Below, piece by piece: positions 8,050-17,205 of a DNA stretch of 64,000 nt (position 1 is its first letter; every line of letters starts with the position of its first letter). The stretch is taken from contig CANKZJ010000003.1 in NCBI GenBank assembly GCA_947488605.1, positions 124,001 to 188,000 of the forward strand. The letters are read 5' to 3'. The notes beneath the pieces were generated by a model. It had not been told where the DNA came from, ran no database searches, and saw only the letters and a program-made list of their open reading frames with translations. A program made the translations under genes and the position numbers. The stretch comes from an uncultured Paracoccaceae bacterium (GTDB taxonomy: Bacteria > Pseudomonadota > Alphaproteobacteria > Rhodobacterales > Rhodobacteraceae).

Positions 8050-8958
8050 CTAAAAATGGAACGGGTCCACAGTGATGCGTTTTCCGAGTGTGAGCGCATC
8101 TGCAACGTGGATCATAGGGGCGACATCCACCTCTGATGCACCCGTTTTGACCAATTCTGCCATGCGATCATACAAAGCAGGGTACTCGCGATTGTCACCT
8201 GCGGTAATCTCCCGGTCATCAATGATCAGGCGGTTTCCGCCGTCTCGCAGGGCCAACGTGCCCGATGTGGTTTCCACCGTGATATCCCAGCTTTGCGGGC
8301 CGGTCTGGCGCCAATCAAAGTCGCCAGAGACATTTTCTGTCCAGTGGAGTTGCGCCGCAATCGGCGTGTCACAGTTTTCAGGAAAGTGTAGATCGGCTGA
8401 CAGCAAGTGGAACGGCATTGGCATGATTCCCGTAACAATCGACAGCGCGTTGATGCCAGGATCAAAGACACCCATGCCACCCGGCGCAAAAACCCAGTCC
8501 TGGTCTGGGTGCCAGCGCCGCACGTCTTCTTTCCAATTGATATGCGTACTTGTGACCAATTTATCCGCCAGCCACGCTTTGGCAGGTGCCACCCCATTGG
8601 CCATCCGGCTGTGCCATGTGGTGTAAAGCGTCACGCCAGCCGCTTTTGCCATCATTTCCAACGCATCGACCTCTGCCAGTGTCGCGCCGGGTGGCTTTTC
8701 AAGCATGACATGCCGTCCCGCAGCAATGGCCTTTGCCGCATAGTCATAGCGCGGCACAGGCGGCAGGCAGAGCGAGATGACGGAAATATCGGTGCGTTCG
8801 GCCAGCATTTTGTCGAAGTCGGTAAAGGATTGCACACCGTCAACGGTACCCGCCCGGCTAACCGTCGCGGCAAGGGTCCAATCGTCGCTGCCATTGATAG
8901 CAGGCACATGTTGATCGACGGCAATTTTACCGATCCCTACCAGACAAATTGCTGTCAT
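8050..8958 (-). CDS. L-arabinose / D-galactose 1-dehydrogenase (Gfo/Idh/MocA family)
   Basis: Oxidises an aldose (L-arabinose, D-galactose or D-fucose) at C1 to the lactone with NAD(P). It has 302 residues. The Rossmann motif is at the start (CLVGIGKIAVDQHVPAI), followed by MLEKPPGATLAEVDAL with the conserved EKP lysine and a long match to the Azospirillum-type L-arabinose 1-dehydrogenase signature (WKEDVRRWHPDQDWVF, GGMGVFDPGINALSI). Its ATG shares one base with the TGA of the upstream dehydratase (TGATG), so it is coupled to it. Substrate choice between arabinose and galactose cannot be decided from sequence; the dehydratase neighbour is of the L-arabinonate type. The lactonase and downstream enzymes are not adjacent. 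Confidence 0.85.
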   Translation of the reverse strand: MTAICLVGIGKIAVDQHVPAINGSDDWTLAATVSRAGTVDGVQSFTDFDKMLAERTDISVISLCLPPVPRYDYAAKAIAAGRHVMLEKPPGATLAEVDALEMMAKAAGVTLYTTWHSRMANGVAPAKAWLADKLVTSTHINWKEDVRRWHPDQDWVFAPGGMGVFDPGINALSIVTGIMPMPFHLLSADLHFPENCDTPIAAQLHWTENVSGDFDWRQTGPQSWDITVETTSGTLALRDGGNRLIIDDREITAGDNREYPALYDRMAELVKTGASEVDVAPMIHVADALTLGKRITVDPFHF

Positions 8959-10715
8959 CAGTGGGCTTCCTTGCCAACTGCATTGCCGCGGTGCCCGACA
9001 AGAAAGTCGAAGTCAGCCCCGGTATCGGCCCCCATGACACGGTCATGATAAAGCATCGCATAACCGCTTGCAGGCCGCGGGCTTGCGCCAGATTTTTCAG
9101 CAGTCCAGTCGGCCAAACGGGAGGCGAGTTCTTCGTCCGTGATATCCAGATGAATGCGGCGGCCAGCGACATCCAATTCAATGATATCCCCGTCGCGCAC
9201 AACGGCAAGTGGTCCGCCAACTGCGGCCTCTGGCGAGGTGTGCAGCACAACCGTACCAAACGCTGTCCCCGACATACGCGCATCAGAAATCCGCACCATG
9301 TCGGTGATCCCCTTCTTCAGGATCTTGGGTGGTAGCCCCATGTTTCCGACCTCGGCCATACCCGGATACCCACGCGGTCCACAATTTTTCAGCACCATGA
9401 TGCAGGTTTCATCGATATCCAGATCATCATCGTTGATGCGGGCTTTGTAATCGTCGATATCCTCAAACACGACAGCGCGGCCAGTGTGTTGCATCAATTC
9501 GGGCGTCGCCGCCGATGGTTTAATCACAGCACCACCCGGTGCCAGATTGCCGCGGAGTACGGCGATACCACCCGATTGTGTGAGCGCTTTCTCAACTGGC
9601 AGGATCACATCCTCGTTCCAGTTTTTGACGTGCTTGACCTCGTCCCACATGGACCCGCCCGATACGGTCAGCGCATCTTCATGCAGCAACCCTGCTTCGC
9701 CCAACCGCTTGATTACGACAGGTAAACCGCCAGCATAAAAGAACTCCTCCATCAGGTATTTTCCCGATGGCATGAGGTTTACAATCGTGGGCACATCGCG
9801 GCCCAAACGGTCCCAATCATCAAGGGTCAGGTCAACGCCTTTGGTGCGCCCCGCCATCGCAAGCAAGTGGATGACGGCGTTGGTAGAGCCGCCAATCGCG
9901 GCATTGGTGCGGATCGCGTTTTCAAATGCGTCTTTGGTCATAATATCGGATGGTTTCAGGTCATCCTTGACCATATCGACAATGCGCCGACCCGTCAGAT
10001 GCGCCATCACGCGCCTGCGGCTATCGACGGCGGGGATTGCCGCGTTGCCTGACAGGGCCATGCCCAGCGCCTCGGCCATCGACGCCATTGTGCTGGCCGT
10101 GCCCATCGTGTTGCATGACCCGGGAGAGCGGGACATTGACGCCTCTGCCTCGACGAATTCCTCGGCTGTCATTTCGCCTGCGCGCACCGCTTCTGAAAAC
10201 TTCCAAAGATGCGTGCCAGACCCAACCCGTTCGCCCCGGAACATACCGTTCAACATTGGGCCGCCGGACACTACGATCGACGGCAGATCGACAGACGCCG
10301 CACCCATCAACAGCGCAGGGGTGGTCTTGTCGCAGCCTGCAAGCAGGACAACACCGTCCATCGACATGCCGCGGATCGCTTCTTCGACGTCCATTGCGCA
10401 GAGGTTTCGGTACATCATTGCCGTGGGGCGCAGGCTACTTTCAGCGGGCGAAAACACGGGGAATTCCACTGGGAAACCACCCGCCTCGTAGATCCCGAAC
10501 TTCACTTTTTCAGCCAGATCACGCAGGTGCGCGTTGCACGGCGTCAATTCCGACCACGTATTGCAGATACCCACCACGGGCCGCCCATCCAGCAAATCGG
10601 CGGGCAAACCTTGGTTCTTCATCCAAGAGCGGTGATAGATCGCGTCCTTCGACGACCCTCCGAACCATTCCTGAGACCGCAGTTTCCGGGGCCACTTGGC
10701 AGGCTTGAATGTCAT
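8958..10715 (-). CDS. L-arabinonate-type dehydratase (IlvD/Edd family)
   Basis: Dehydrates a sugar acid (L-arabinonate, D-fuconate or D-galactonate class) to the 2-keto-3-deoxy acid. It has 585 residues, the usual length of pentonate/hexonate dehydratases of this family. The three cysteines known to bind the [2Fe-2S] cluster are present as C60 (LTPCNAHL), C128 (LAGCDKTTP) and C201 (SPGSCNTMGTAST), in nearly the same numbering as the Rhizobium L-arabinonate dehydratase. A C-terminal SGTAFGTVVLHTSPEA carries the catalytic serine region. It starts at ATG 10715 with AAAGGAAGTCC upstream and is the first gene of a two-gene operon with the aldose dehydrogenase. Divergent from the aldolase-like gene across 71 bp. 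Exact substrate is uncertain. Confidence 0.88.
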   Translation of the reverse strand: MTFKPAKWPRKLRSQEWFGGSSKDAIYHRSWMKNQGLPADLLDGRPVVGICNTWSELTPCNAHLRDLAEKVKFGIYEAGGFPVEFPVFSPAESSLRPTAMMYRNLCAMDVEEAIRGMSMDGVVLLAGCDKTTPALLMGAASVDLPSIVVSGGPMLNGMFRGERVGSGTHLWKFSEAVRAGEMTAEEFVEAEASMSRSPGSCNTMGTASTMASMAEALGMALSGNAAIPAVDSRRRVMAHLTGRRIVDMVKDDLKPSDIMTKDAFENAIRTNAAIGGSTNAVIHLLAMAGRTKGVDLTLDDWDRLGRDVPTIVNLMPSGKYLMEEFFYAGGLPVVIKRLGEAGLLHEDALTVSGGSMWDEVKHVKNWNEDVILPVEKALTQSGGIAVLRGNLAPGGAVIKPSAATPELMQHTGRAVVFEDIDDYKARINDDDLDIDETCIMVLKNCGPRGYPGMAEVGNMGLPPKILKKGITDMVRISDARMSGTAFGTVVLHTSPEAAVGGPLAVVRDGDIIELDVAGRRIHLDITDEELASRLADWTAEKSGASPRPASGYAMLYHDRVMGADTGADFDFLVGHRGNAVGKEAH

Positions 10716-10786
10716 TTTTGGACTTCCTTTGTCATGGTGATAGCGCCATCATTATAGCGGTCAGCACACAAATCCAAGGAGCCGTC

Positions 10787-11536
10787 ATGAATACGCACTC
10801 ACAAAATATGACCCACTGGGGAGAGCGTGTTGATATGGCGGCTGCCTTTCGATGGACCGCACGGTTGAACATGCATGAAGGGGTGGCCAACCACATCAGC
10901 CTCGCGATCAATGACGATGGCACCAAATTCCTGATGAACCCCAACCAGATGCATTTCAGCCGGATCAAAGCCAGCGATCTTATTACGGTAGATGCCAATG
11001 ATCCCGACACGCTGACGGGACCCAATGCGCCTGATCCAACCGCGTGGGGGTTGCACGGTGGCATTCATCGGCTGGTGCCACATGCCCGTTGCGCGATGCA
11101 TGTGCATTCGATCTTTGCGACTGTGTTGGCGTCACTCAAAGACAGCCGCTTGCCGCCCATCGATCAAAACTGTGCCACGTTCTTTGACCGCTACGTCATC
11201 GACGAAGGCTATGGTGGTTTGGCCTTTGAGGAAGAGGGGGGGCGTTGTGCAGCACTATTCAGCGACCCCAAACAAAAGGTCATGATCATGGGCAATCACG
11301 GTGTGCTGGTGATTGGTGATAGCGTGGCCGAGACGTTCAACCGAATGTACTATTTCGAGCGGTCCTGCGAGACTTATATCCGCGCCCTGCAGACCGGGAT
11401 GGAATTGCGCATTTTGCCTGATGATATTGCTGAAAAGACCGCGCAAGAGCTGGAAGAATACCCCGAACAGGATGTGCGGCATTTAGCAGAGCTAAAGGCG
11501 ATCTTGGATGATGAAGGGTCGAATTACGCGACATAA
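10787..11536 (+). CDS. class II aldolase/adducin family protein
   Basis: Cytoplasmic protein of 249 residues with the class II aldolase/adducin fold. The metal-binding pair HVHS is present (ARCAMHVHSIFATVLA), together with an N-terminal NHISL and the phosphate-loop-like GNHGVLVIGDSVAETFNRMYY. ATG 10787 is selected because of the AAGGAG site 6 bases upstream; an earlier in-frame ATG at 10709 overlaps the divergent dehydratase. It is transcribed away from the sugar-acid dehydratase, sharing its promoter region, so a role in the same sugar-acid route is possible. Many family members act on other substrates or are decarboxylases/dehydratases, so no reaction is assigned. Confidence 0.85.
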   Translation: MNTHSQNMTHWGERVDMAAAFRWTARLNMHEGVANHISLAINDDGTKFLMNPNQMHFSRIKASDLITVDANDPDTLTGPNAPDPTAWGLHGGIHRLVPHARCAMHVHSIFATVLASLKDSRLPPIDQNCATFFDRYVIDEGYGGLAFEEEGGRCAALFSDPKQKVMIMGNHGVLVIGDSVAETFNRMYYFERSCETYIRALQTGMELRILPDDIAEKTAQELEEYPEQDVRHLAELKAILDDEGSNYAT

Positions 11537-11614
11537 GGCAGACCCAAATTGATGCCAATTTGTTGAAATTCAAAATAGACTAGCCAAATGTACTGGGGGC
11601 TGAGGGAGAATACG

Positions 11615-12070
11615 ATGTCAGAAACCACGGGCGATCTACGCAATCATAAATGGGGTCTTGCCTCAATGGCACTAGGCGCAATCGCTCTTGTCGTCACATG
11701 CATCGTTATCTTTGCGGGGCCGTTTGCCCCACAGCAAAGCGTTGGAACCTCAATCGGCCAAATCATCGGCGAAATCAGCTTATCCGCCATGAACACTGTC
11801 AGGGGCGAAGCATTGCCACCGCCAGAAACCGCCCCTTGGAATATCGACCGGGTTTTGATGATTACAGGCCCGATATTGGCTGTTCTCGCATTCCTGACCG
11901 CGACGGTTTCCGCGTTCAAGCACGACCCGTGGAGGTTGCCAACCTATGGTACAGTGCTCGCTGCTTCAGCGATTGTGATGCAGTTCTTGTGGTGGGTCGT
12001 CTTGATCGTCGCTGGCGTGATGCTTCTGATTTCTATCCTCGAGAACGGCCCGGGCTTTCTTGAACTCTGA
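11615..12070 (+). CDS. hypothetical integral membrane protein
   Basis: Predicted 151-residue inner-membrane protein with three or four hydrophobic segments (ALGAIALVVTCIVIFAGPFA; VLMITGPILAVLAFLTATVS; TVLAASAIVMQFLWWVVLIVAGVMLLISIL split over two). A short proline-rich loop lies between the first two. The start ATG 11615 has GGGAGAATACG before it; an earlier in-frame ATG at 11588 has no site. I do not recognise a family. It stands between the aldolase-like gene and an SDR gene on the same strand, with 78 and 115 bp gaps, so an operon is not evident. Confidence 0.7.
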   Translation: MSETTGDLRNHKWGLASMALGAIALVVTCIVIFAGPFAPQQSVGTSIGQIIGEISLSAMNTVRGEALPPPETAPWNIDRVLMITGPILAVLAFLTATVSAFKHDPWRLPTYGTVLAASAIVMQFLWWVVLIVAGVMLLISILENGPGFLEL

Positions 12071-12185
12071 TCGGCGAGGTCAGGGGTCTTCAATTCCTGA
12101 CAGCTTCTTCGTGCCATGATGATATGTCCTGCCGAATTCGTCGGGACAGGCTTGCGCATCGGCACAGCCTGAGGCACGAAAAGGC

Positions 12186-13046
12186 ATGACAAAAACACTC
12201 CTCTCATTCGGCCACGGCTATAGCGCGCGCGCCTTATCTCGCATCCTGTTGCCACAGGATTGGCGGGTCATCGGTACCACTCGGTCCGATGATAAAGCAC
12301 CCCGCCTGATGAACGAAGGGATAGAGCCGCGCATTTGGCCGGGCGCGGACATGATCCCGGCGCTGAACGCAGCAACACACTTGCTAATCTCGGCCGCGCC
12401 GGGCGACGAGGGCGATCCGGTACTGGCCGCGCTTCACGATGAAATTGCCAAACGCGCCAATCAATTCGAATGGGTCGGTTACCTATCCACGACAGGTGTG
12501 TATGGCGATCATAACGGTGATTGGGTCGACGAAAATACCGCTCTTACACCAACAACCAAACGCGGCATCGCGCGGGTAGAAGCAGAAGCAGCGTGGGCCG
12601 CTATCCCCGGCCTGCCACTGCATATCTTTCGGCTGGCGGGCATTTATGGCCCCGGACGCGGACCATTCTCAAAGGTTCGCAACGGCACCGCAAGACGGAT
12701 CATCAAGAAAGGTCAGATCTTTAGCCGGACCCATGTTGCCGATATTGCACGCATCTTGGCGGCTTCAATTGGCAAACCTAATCCCGGCGCGTTCTACAAT
12801 GTCTGTGACAATGACCCCGCACCGCCAGAGGATGTAATCGCCTATGCCGCTGAACTGCTGGGGCTGCCGGTCCCCGAGGCTGTCGATTTCGAAACCGCCG
12901 AAATGACCCCTATGGCGCGTAGCTTTTATGCCGAAAGCAAAAAGGTGCGAAACGACCGGATCAAGGACGAACTGGGGGTAGAGCTCCTTTACCCAGATTA
13001 CAAATCAGGGCTCAAAGCGTTACTGGCGCAGGAGATCGGCGCCTAA
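12186..13046 (+). CDS. NAD(P)-dependent epimerase/reductase-like (SDR, YeeZ-type)
   Basis: Extended short-chain dehydrogenase fold protein of 286 residues. The N-terminal nucleotide loop is FGHGYSARALSRIL, a YeeZ-like variant of GxxGxxG. A WVGYLSTTGVYGDHNGDWV stretch carries the Y-G-D motif seen in atypical SDRs, and FRLAGIYGPGRGPF and the VCDNDPAPPEDVIAYAAELL segment are typical of the family. The start ATG has AAAAGGC upstream. The last 35 bp overlap the end of the convergent membrane-protein gene. The substrate is unknown. Confidence 0.82.
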   Translation: MTKTLLSFGHGYSARALSRILLPQDWRVIGTTRSDDKAPRLMNEGIEPRIWPGADMIPALNAATHLLISAAPGDEGDPVLAALHDEIAKRANQFEWVGYLSTTGVYGDHNGDWVDENTALTPTTKRGIARVEAEAAWAAIPGLPLHIFRLAGIYGPGRGPFSKVRNGTARRIIKKGQIFSRTHVADIARILAASIGKPNPGAFYNVCDNDPAPPEDVIAYAAELLGLPVPEAVDFETAEMTPMARSFYAESKKVRNDRIKDELGVELLYPDYKSGLKALLAQEIGA

Positions 13047-13668
13047 AGCCCCAAGCGATGCCTGCGTAGATCAGCAAAAGCACGACGCCGATGGCGAAGT
13101 TCGACCCATAAAACACAGCACGATCTGCAAATTCCAGATTGTTCAGAAATGGGTAGGGCAAGCCGCTGCTCAATGTGCCCGAGGGGCTGGTGTTCAGCGG
13201 CTCCAACACCAGTTCAGCCCAAAGCACGTAAGCAGTGATCACACCAAAGAGCCACGCGAGGGCCGCACCCAATCTGCGGTAACTGCGATGGATGAAGATC
13301 GTATCAAACACCTGCAACGCAGGGCCCAAAGCATGCAAATACATCTCCAGATGAAAAGCACCCAACTGGCCGTCAGTGGTGACAGAGTTTGGGTCCGCGA
13401 AATATAATCGCCAGTACAAGAAAACGACCATCGTGTTGATCACCGCCGTCATGGACACAAACCCATCCCACCTGCGTTTGCTGCGCCCTTCCTCGATCGC
13501 CATCATGCGGCTGAAAGAGAAATATGAACAAAACAGCGCCCAGACGGTCAGAAAGCGGAAAGGTCCGCCAAAATGGTCCCAGCCGCCAAAAAACATCATG
13601 CGCAGGCAATAACCAGCCGCTAACAAAAACGCGGCCCAGCGGAAAATAAGACGGGGATTAAGGGTCAT
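13012..13668 (-). CDS. multi-pass membrane protein, possibly FAR-17a/AIG1-like or Pr6Pr family
   Basis: Inner-membrane protein of about 218 residues with six hydrophobic segments. The pattern DGFVSMTAVINTMVVFLYW, HLEMYLHALGPALQVFDTIF and GLPYPFLNNLEF recalls the AIG1/FAR-17a-like hydrolases and the related Pr6Pr proteins, with a conserved internal histidine and a Y-P-F-L in a loop; this similarity is from memory of the family pattern and is not certain. ATG 13668 is preferred (MTLNPRLIFRW); the upstream start at 13695 would add nine polar residues. Tail-to-tail overlap with the SDR gene. Function unknown. Confidence 0.7.
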   Translation of the reverse strand: MTLNPRLIFRWAAFLLAAGYCLRMMFFGGWDHFGGPFRFLTVWALFCSYFSFSRMMAIEEGRSKRRWDGFVSMTAVINTMVVFLYWRLYFADPNSVTTDGQLGAFHLEMYLHALGPALQVFDTIFIHRSYRRLGAALAWLFGVITAYVLWAELVLEPLNTSPSGTLSSGLPYPFLNNLEFADRAVFYGSNFAIGVVLLLIYAGIAWGFRRRSPAPVTL

Positions 13669-13804
13669 TTTAAGCTCACTCTTTAGGCAGATCATGCACA
13701 GGGCGGACTTTGAGCGTCCAGCATTACCCTACGTTTGTCGCAACCCTTGCTGTTGTGTTGCAAACAACCCATATCTGGCACGCTCCAAACAAAAGGCTAA
13801 CCGC

Positions 13805-14593
13805 ATGACACTTCGCCAGAAAACTGCCGATTTTTTGGATACCGCGCGCGTTCGTAACTTCATTGTGGGCGTTATCATCTTCAACGCGATCATTTTGGGG
13901 ATGGAGACATCAGACACCATAATGGGTGCTGCTGGTCCGCTTATCATCGCGCTTGATCGGATCTGTCTTTCGATCTTTGTGGTGGAACTTGCGGCGAAAC
14001 TGTTCGCACAGCGCCTTAGTTTCTTTCGCAATGGCTGGAATCTGTTTGATTTCGTCATCGTCGGTGTGTCACTGGTGCCCGGCAACGGCGGCCTATCTGT
14101 GCTACGCGCACTGCGCATTCTGCGGGTGTTGCGCGTCATTTCTGTCGTGCCATCACTGCGCCGCGTGGTCGAAGGTTTCGTCACTGCCCTTCCCGGCATG
14201 GGATCAGTTTTCCTGTTGATGGGCATTGTGTTCTACATCGGCGCTGTCATGGCAACAAAGCTATTTGGCAGCGAATTCCCGCAATGGTTCGGCACGCTTG
14301 GGCAATCCGGCTACACGCTTTTCCAGATTATGACGCTGGAAAGCTGGTCCATGGGAATCGTACGCCCCGTGATGGAGGTCTACCCCTACGCTTGGGCATT
14401 CTTTGTACCGTTCATCATGGTTACGACATTTGCTGTGGTGAACCTGCTGGTGGGTCTGATCGTGAACTCGATGCAAGACGCGCATGCCGAAGAAGGGAAT
14501 GCTGCAACAGATGCATACCGGGATGAGGTCATGAGCAAGTTGGATGCGATTGAGAAGCGGTTGGAAGAGCGTGAAAAAAGCCAACAAACCTGA
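13805..14593 (+). CDS. bacterial voltage-gated sodium channel (NaChBac/NavAb family)
   Basis: Single-domain six-helix channel of 262 residues that would form homotetramers in the inner membrane. Everything expected is visible: S1 (about 19-35), S2-S3, an S4 helix with arginines at every third position (R101, R104, R107, R110 in LRALRILRVLRV), a pore helix and the selectivity filter TLESWSM (177-183), identical to that of well-studied prokaryotic Nav channels, the S6 helix (FIMVTTFAVVNLLVGLIVN), and a C-terminal heptad coiled coil (EVMSKLDAIEKRLEERE). ATG 13805 is chosen with AAGG upstream; an in-frame ATG 111 bp earlier adds a non-homologous leader. Likely couples sodium entry to pH or motility in a marine cell. 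Monocistronic. Confidence 0.95.
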   Translation: MTLRQKTADFLDTARVRNFIVGVIIFNAIILGMETSDTIMGAAGPLIIALDRICLSIFVVELAAKLFAQRLSFFRNGWNLFDFVIVGVSLVPGNGGLSVLRALRILRVLRVISVVPSLRRVVEGFVTALPGMGSVFLLMGIVFYIGAVMATKLFGSEFPQWFGTLGQSGYTLFQIMTLESWSMGIVRPVMEVYPYAWAFFVPFIMVTTFAVVNLLVGLIVNSMQDAHAEEGNAATDAYRDEVMSKLDAIEKRLEEREKSQQT

Positions 14594-14633
14594 CGGAGGG
14601 AAGCAAACTAAACTGTAGATCGCACAGACGTAT

Positions 14634-15230
14634 TCATTCCGCGACGTGTGGGTGTTCCAAGGCATATCCAGCATCATAACTTTGTTTCAAGAGCGATGTT
14701 CTTCGCTCAGGCGACCCCTTTGCACCGTATAGCAATTCAAGTTTTCTTGGCGAAAATCCAAAATATCCGAATGTGCCATGCATCCAAGTTGTTTCCATCG
14801 CCGCTTCATATCCCGCTTCTTGCATTTCATCCGATCGCGCGCCTGCGGGGATAAGAAGAACACCGCTGCGGGCGCGTTGGAGCGAGAGTTCTGGATCTTT
14901 CAATTGGTCATAGGCCCAACCCCAGGTCCAAACACGATCAATCCAGCCCTTTAACATTGATGGCATTCCCCACCAAAAAAGAGGAAACACAAAACAAATA
15001 GCATCAGCCTTCGCGACCCGAGCTTGCTCTGTGATGACATCTTCTGGGGTGGTTCCACCTTCATCTGATGCAATGTCAGCCATAGACCAACGCGGATCAA
15101 AGCCTTCGGCATGCAGGTCCGCAAGCTCAACAGAGTGGCCAGCCGCCTTTGCTCCATTCATAAAGTGTTGGGCAGCCGCCGCACTAAAAGATGCCGGGTT
15201 TGGATGATCGAGAACGACCAAGACATGCAT
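14634..15230 (-). CDS. NAD(P)H-dependent flavodoxin-fold oxidoreductase
   Basis: Cytoplasmic quinone reductase-like protein of 198 residues (NQO/KefF/MdaB-type flavodoxin-2 fold). The FMN-binding start is VLVVLDHPNPASFSAA. The central FVFPLFWWGMPSMLKGWIDRV is the classical P-x-Y/W-W-x-P-A/S-x-L-K-G-W-D signature that binds flavin and the dimer partner. ATG 15230 (MHVLVVLDHP) has GGGGGAGTGAG upstream; an earlier start at 15260 has none. It sits alone between the sodium-channel gene (convergent) and dxs (same strand, 50 bp away). Electron acceptor unknown. Confidence 0.88.
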   Translation of the reverse strand: MHVLVVLDHPNPASFSAAAAQHFMNGAKAAGHSVELADLHAEGFDPRWSMADIASDEGGTTPEDVITEQARVAKADAICFVFPLFWWGMPSMLKGWIDRVWTWGWAYDQLKDPELSLQRARSGVLLIPAGARSDEMQEAGYEAAMETTWMHGTFGYFGFSPRKLELLYGAKGSPERRTSLLKQSYDAGYALEHPHVAE

Positions 15231-15280
15231 CTGCTCACTCCCCCAGAGATCATCATTCATAACGCGAGCGTTCCAGAAAC

Positions 15281-17194
15281 TTACGCCCGCTTCTCCAGCG
15301 TTGCCACACCCATGACATCCAGCACCTTCGCCTCAATATGCTCAGCGTTCATACCTGCGACATCGTACATCGTCTTGGGGCTGGCCTGATCAATAAATGT
15401 GTCAGGCAATACCATTGAGCGGAATTTCAGACCGTGATCAAATACACCCTCATCCGCCAAAAGCTGCGCCACATGTGATCCAAAACCACCCACAGCACCT
15501 TCTTCGACAGTGATCAGTGCGTCATGCTCTGCTGCCAGTTTCAGGATCAAATCACGGTCCAAAGGTTTCGCAAAGCGCGCGTCAGCTACAGTCGGCTTGA
15601 TGCCCTTGGCTTCCAACGCCTCGCAGGCGACCGTCACTTCTTGCAAGCGCGTCCCGAATGATAAAATCGCGACCTGCTTGCCTTCGCGGACCATGCGGCC
15701 TTTGCCGATCTCCAAAACTTGCGGGTTTTCGGGTATCTCAACGCCCACCCCCTCACCGCGCGGGAAACGGAACGCAATGGGGCCTTCATCATGCGCGGCA
15801 GCGGTCGCCACCATGCGTACCAATTCCGCCTCGTCTGCGGCCGCCATCACGACAAAGCCGGGCAGGTTTGCCAGATACCCAATGTCAAAAGATCCCGCAT
15901 GTGTCGCACCATCAGCGCCAACTAGCCCAGCGCGATCAATCGCGAAACGCACCGGTAACCGCTGGATTGCCACATCATGGACAACCTGATCGTAGCCACG
16001 TTGCAGAAAGGTCGAATAGAGCGCGCAAAACGGACGCATCCCGCCAGCGGCAAGGCCCGCGCTAAACGTCACCGCGTGTTGCTCTGCGATGCCCACATCA
16101 AAACACCGACTGGTGTAACGTTCCATGAATTTGGTCAACCCGGTACCATCAGGCATTGCCGCAGTGACCGCGCAAATCTTGGGATCATTCGCTGCATGTT
16201 TCAGCAGGCTTTCCGCAAAGACCGAGGTATAGGAAGGCGCATTGCTGGGTGCCTTCTTTTGCTGTCCGGTAATCACGTCAAACTTGGCCGTCGCATGGCC
16301 TTTGTCACTTGCCGACTCGGCCGGGGCATAGCCTTTGCCTTTTTTCGTGATCGCATGGATCAGGATGGGGCCATCTGCGCGCAGCTTGACCGTGCGCAGC
16401 ACTGACAACAGCTGATCCATATCATGGCCATCAATCGGACCTAGGTAAGAAAACCCAAGCTCTTCAAAAAGCGTGCCGCCGACAGTCATATGCTTCAGCA
16501 TGTCCTTGGCGCGCTTCGCACCCTCACGGAACGGCTCCGGCAACAAAGACACAGCACCCTTGGCCGCCGCTTTGAATTCCTGAAACGGCTCGCCCGCATA
16601 AAGACGGGATAAATAGGACGACATCGCACCCGTTGGAGGCGCGATCGACATCTCATTGTCATTCAAGATCACGATCAAACGCTTGCCCAAGTGGCCCGCA
16701 TTGTTCATCGCCTCATAGGCCATGCCCGCAGACATCGCGCCATCGCCGATAATCGCGATTGCGTCGCCACCCTCACCACCCAAATCACGCGCTACGGCAA
16801 AGCCGAGTGCTGCGGAAATTGATGTGCTGGAGTGCGCAGCACCGAAGGGGTCATAGGGGCTCTCAGAGCGTTTCGTAAAACCGCTCAACCCGCCTTCGGT
16901 ACGCAACGTCCGAATACGATCGCGGCGTCCGGTCAAAATCTTATGCGGATAACACTGGTGCGACACGTCCCAGATGATCTTGTCCTTGGGCGCGTCAAAA
17001 ACCGCATGCAACGCCACAGTCATCTCGACCACACCCAGACCTGCGCCCAAGTGACCGCCCGTGACTGAAACAGCTGAAATCGTCTCGGCCCGCAATTCAT
17101 GGGCAAGCTGGCGCAGTTCAGCGTCTGACATGCCTTTCATGTCATCGGGCGTGTTCACGCGATCCAATACGGGGGTATGGGGTTGGTCTGACAT
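15281..17194 (-). CDS. dxs: 1-deoxy-D-xylulose-5-phosphate synthase
   Basis: First enzyme of the MEP isoprenoid pathway: joins pyruvate and glyceraldehyde 3-phosphate with thiamine diphosphate. Full length, 637 residues. Visible signatures: [18 protein letters not shown], the ThDP-binding [18 protein letters not shown] and [34 protein letters not shown] and [28 protein letters not shown] precedes the ATG. It is the last gene of an HDAC-like, xseB, ispA, dxs operon; the 11-bp gap to ispA and the shared pathway (Dxs supplies IPP/DMAPP for IspA) make co-regulation very likely. Confidence 0.98.
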   Translation of the reverse strand: MSDQPHTPVLDRVNTPDDMKGMSDAELRQLAHELRAETISAVSVTGGHLGAGLGVVEMTVALHAVFDAPKDKIIWDVSHQCYPHKILTGRRDRIRTLRTEGGLSGFTKRSESPYDPFGAAHSSTSISAALGFAVARDLGGEGGDAIAIIGDGAMSAGMAYEAMNNAGHLGKRLIVILNDNEMSIAPPTGAMSSYLSRLYAGEPFQEFKAAAKGAVSLLPEPFREGAKRAKDMLKHMTVGGTLFEELGFSYLGPIDGHDMDQLLSVLRTVKLRADGPILIHAITKKGKGYAPAESASDKGHATAKFDVITGQQKKAPSNAPSYTSVFAESLLKHAANDPKICAVTAAMPDGTGLTKFMERYTSRCFDVGIAEQHAVTFSAGLAAGGMRPFCALYSTFLQRGYDQVVHDVAIQRLPVRFAIDRAGLVGADGATHAGSFDIGYLANLPGFVVMAAADEAELVRMVATAAAHDEGPIAFRFPRGEGVGVEIPENPQVLEIGKGRMVREGKQVAILSFGTRLQEVTVACEALEAKGIKPTVADARFAKPLDRDLILKLAAEHDALITVEEGAVGGFGSHVAQLLADEGVFDHGLKFRSMVLPDTFIDQASPKTMYDVAGMNAEHIEAKVLDVMGVATLEKRA

Positions 17195-17205
17195 AGCGAC
17201 CCTTC

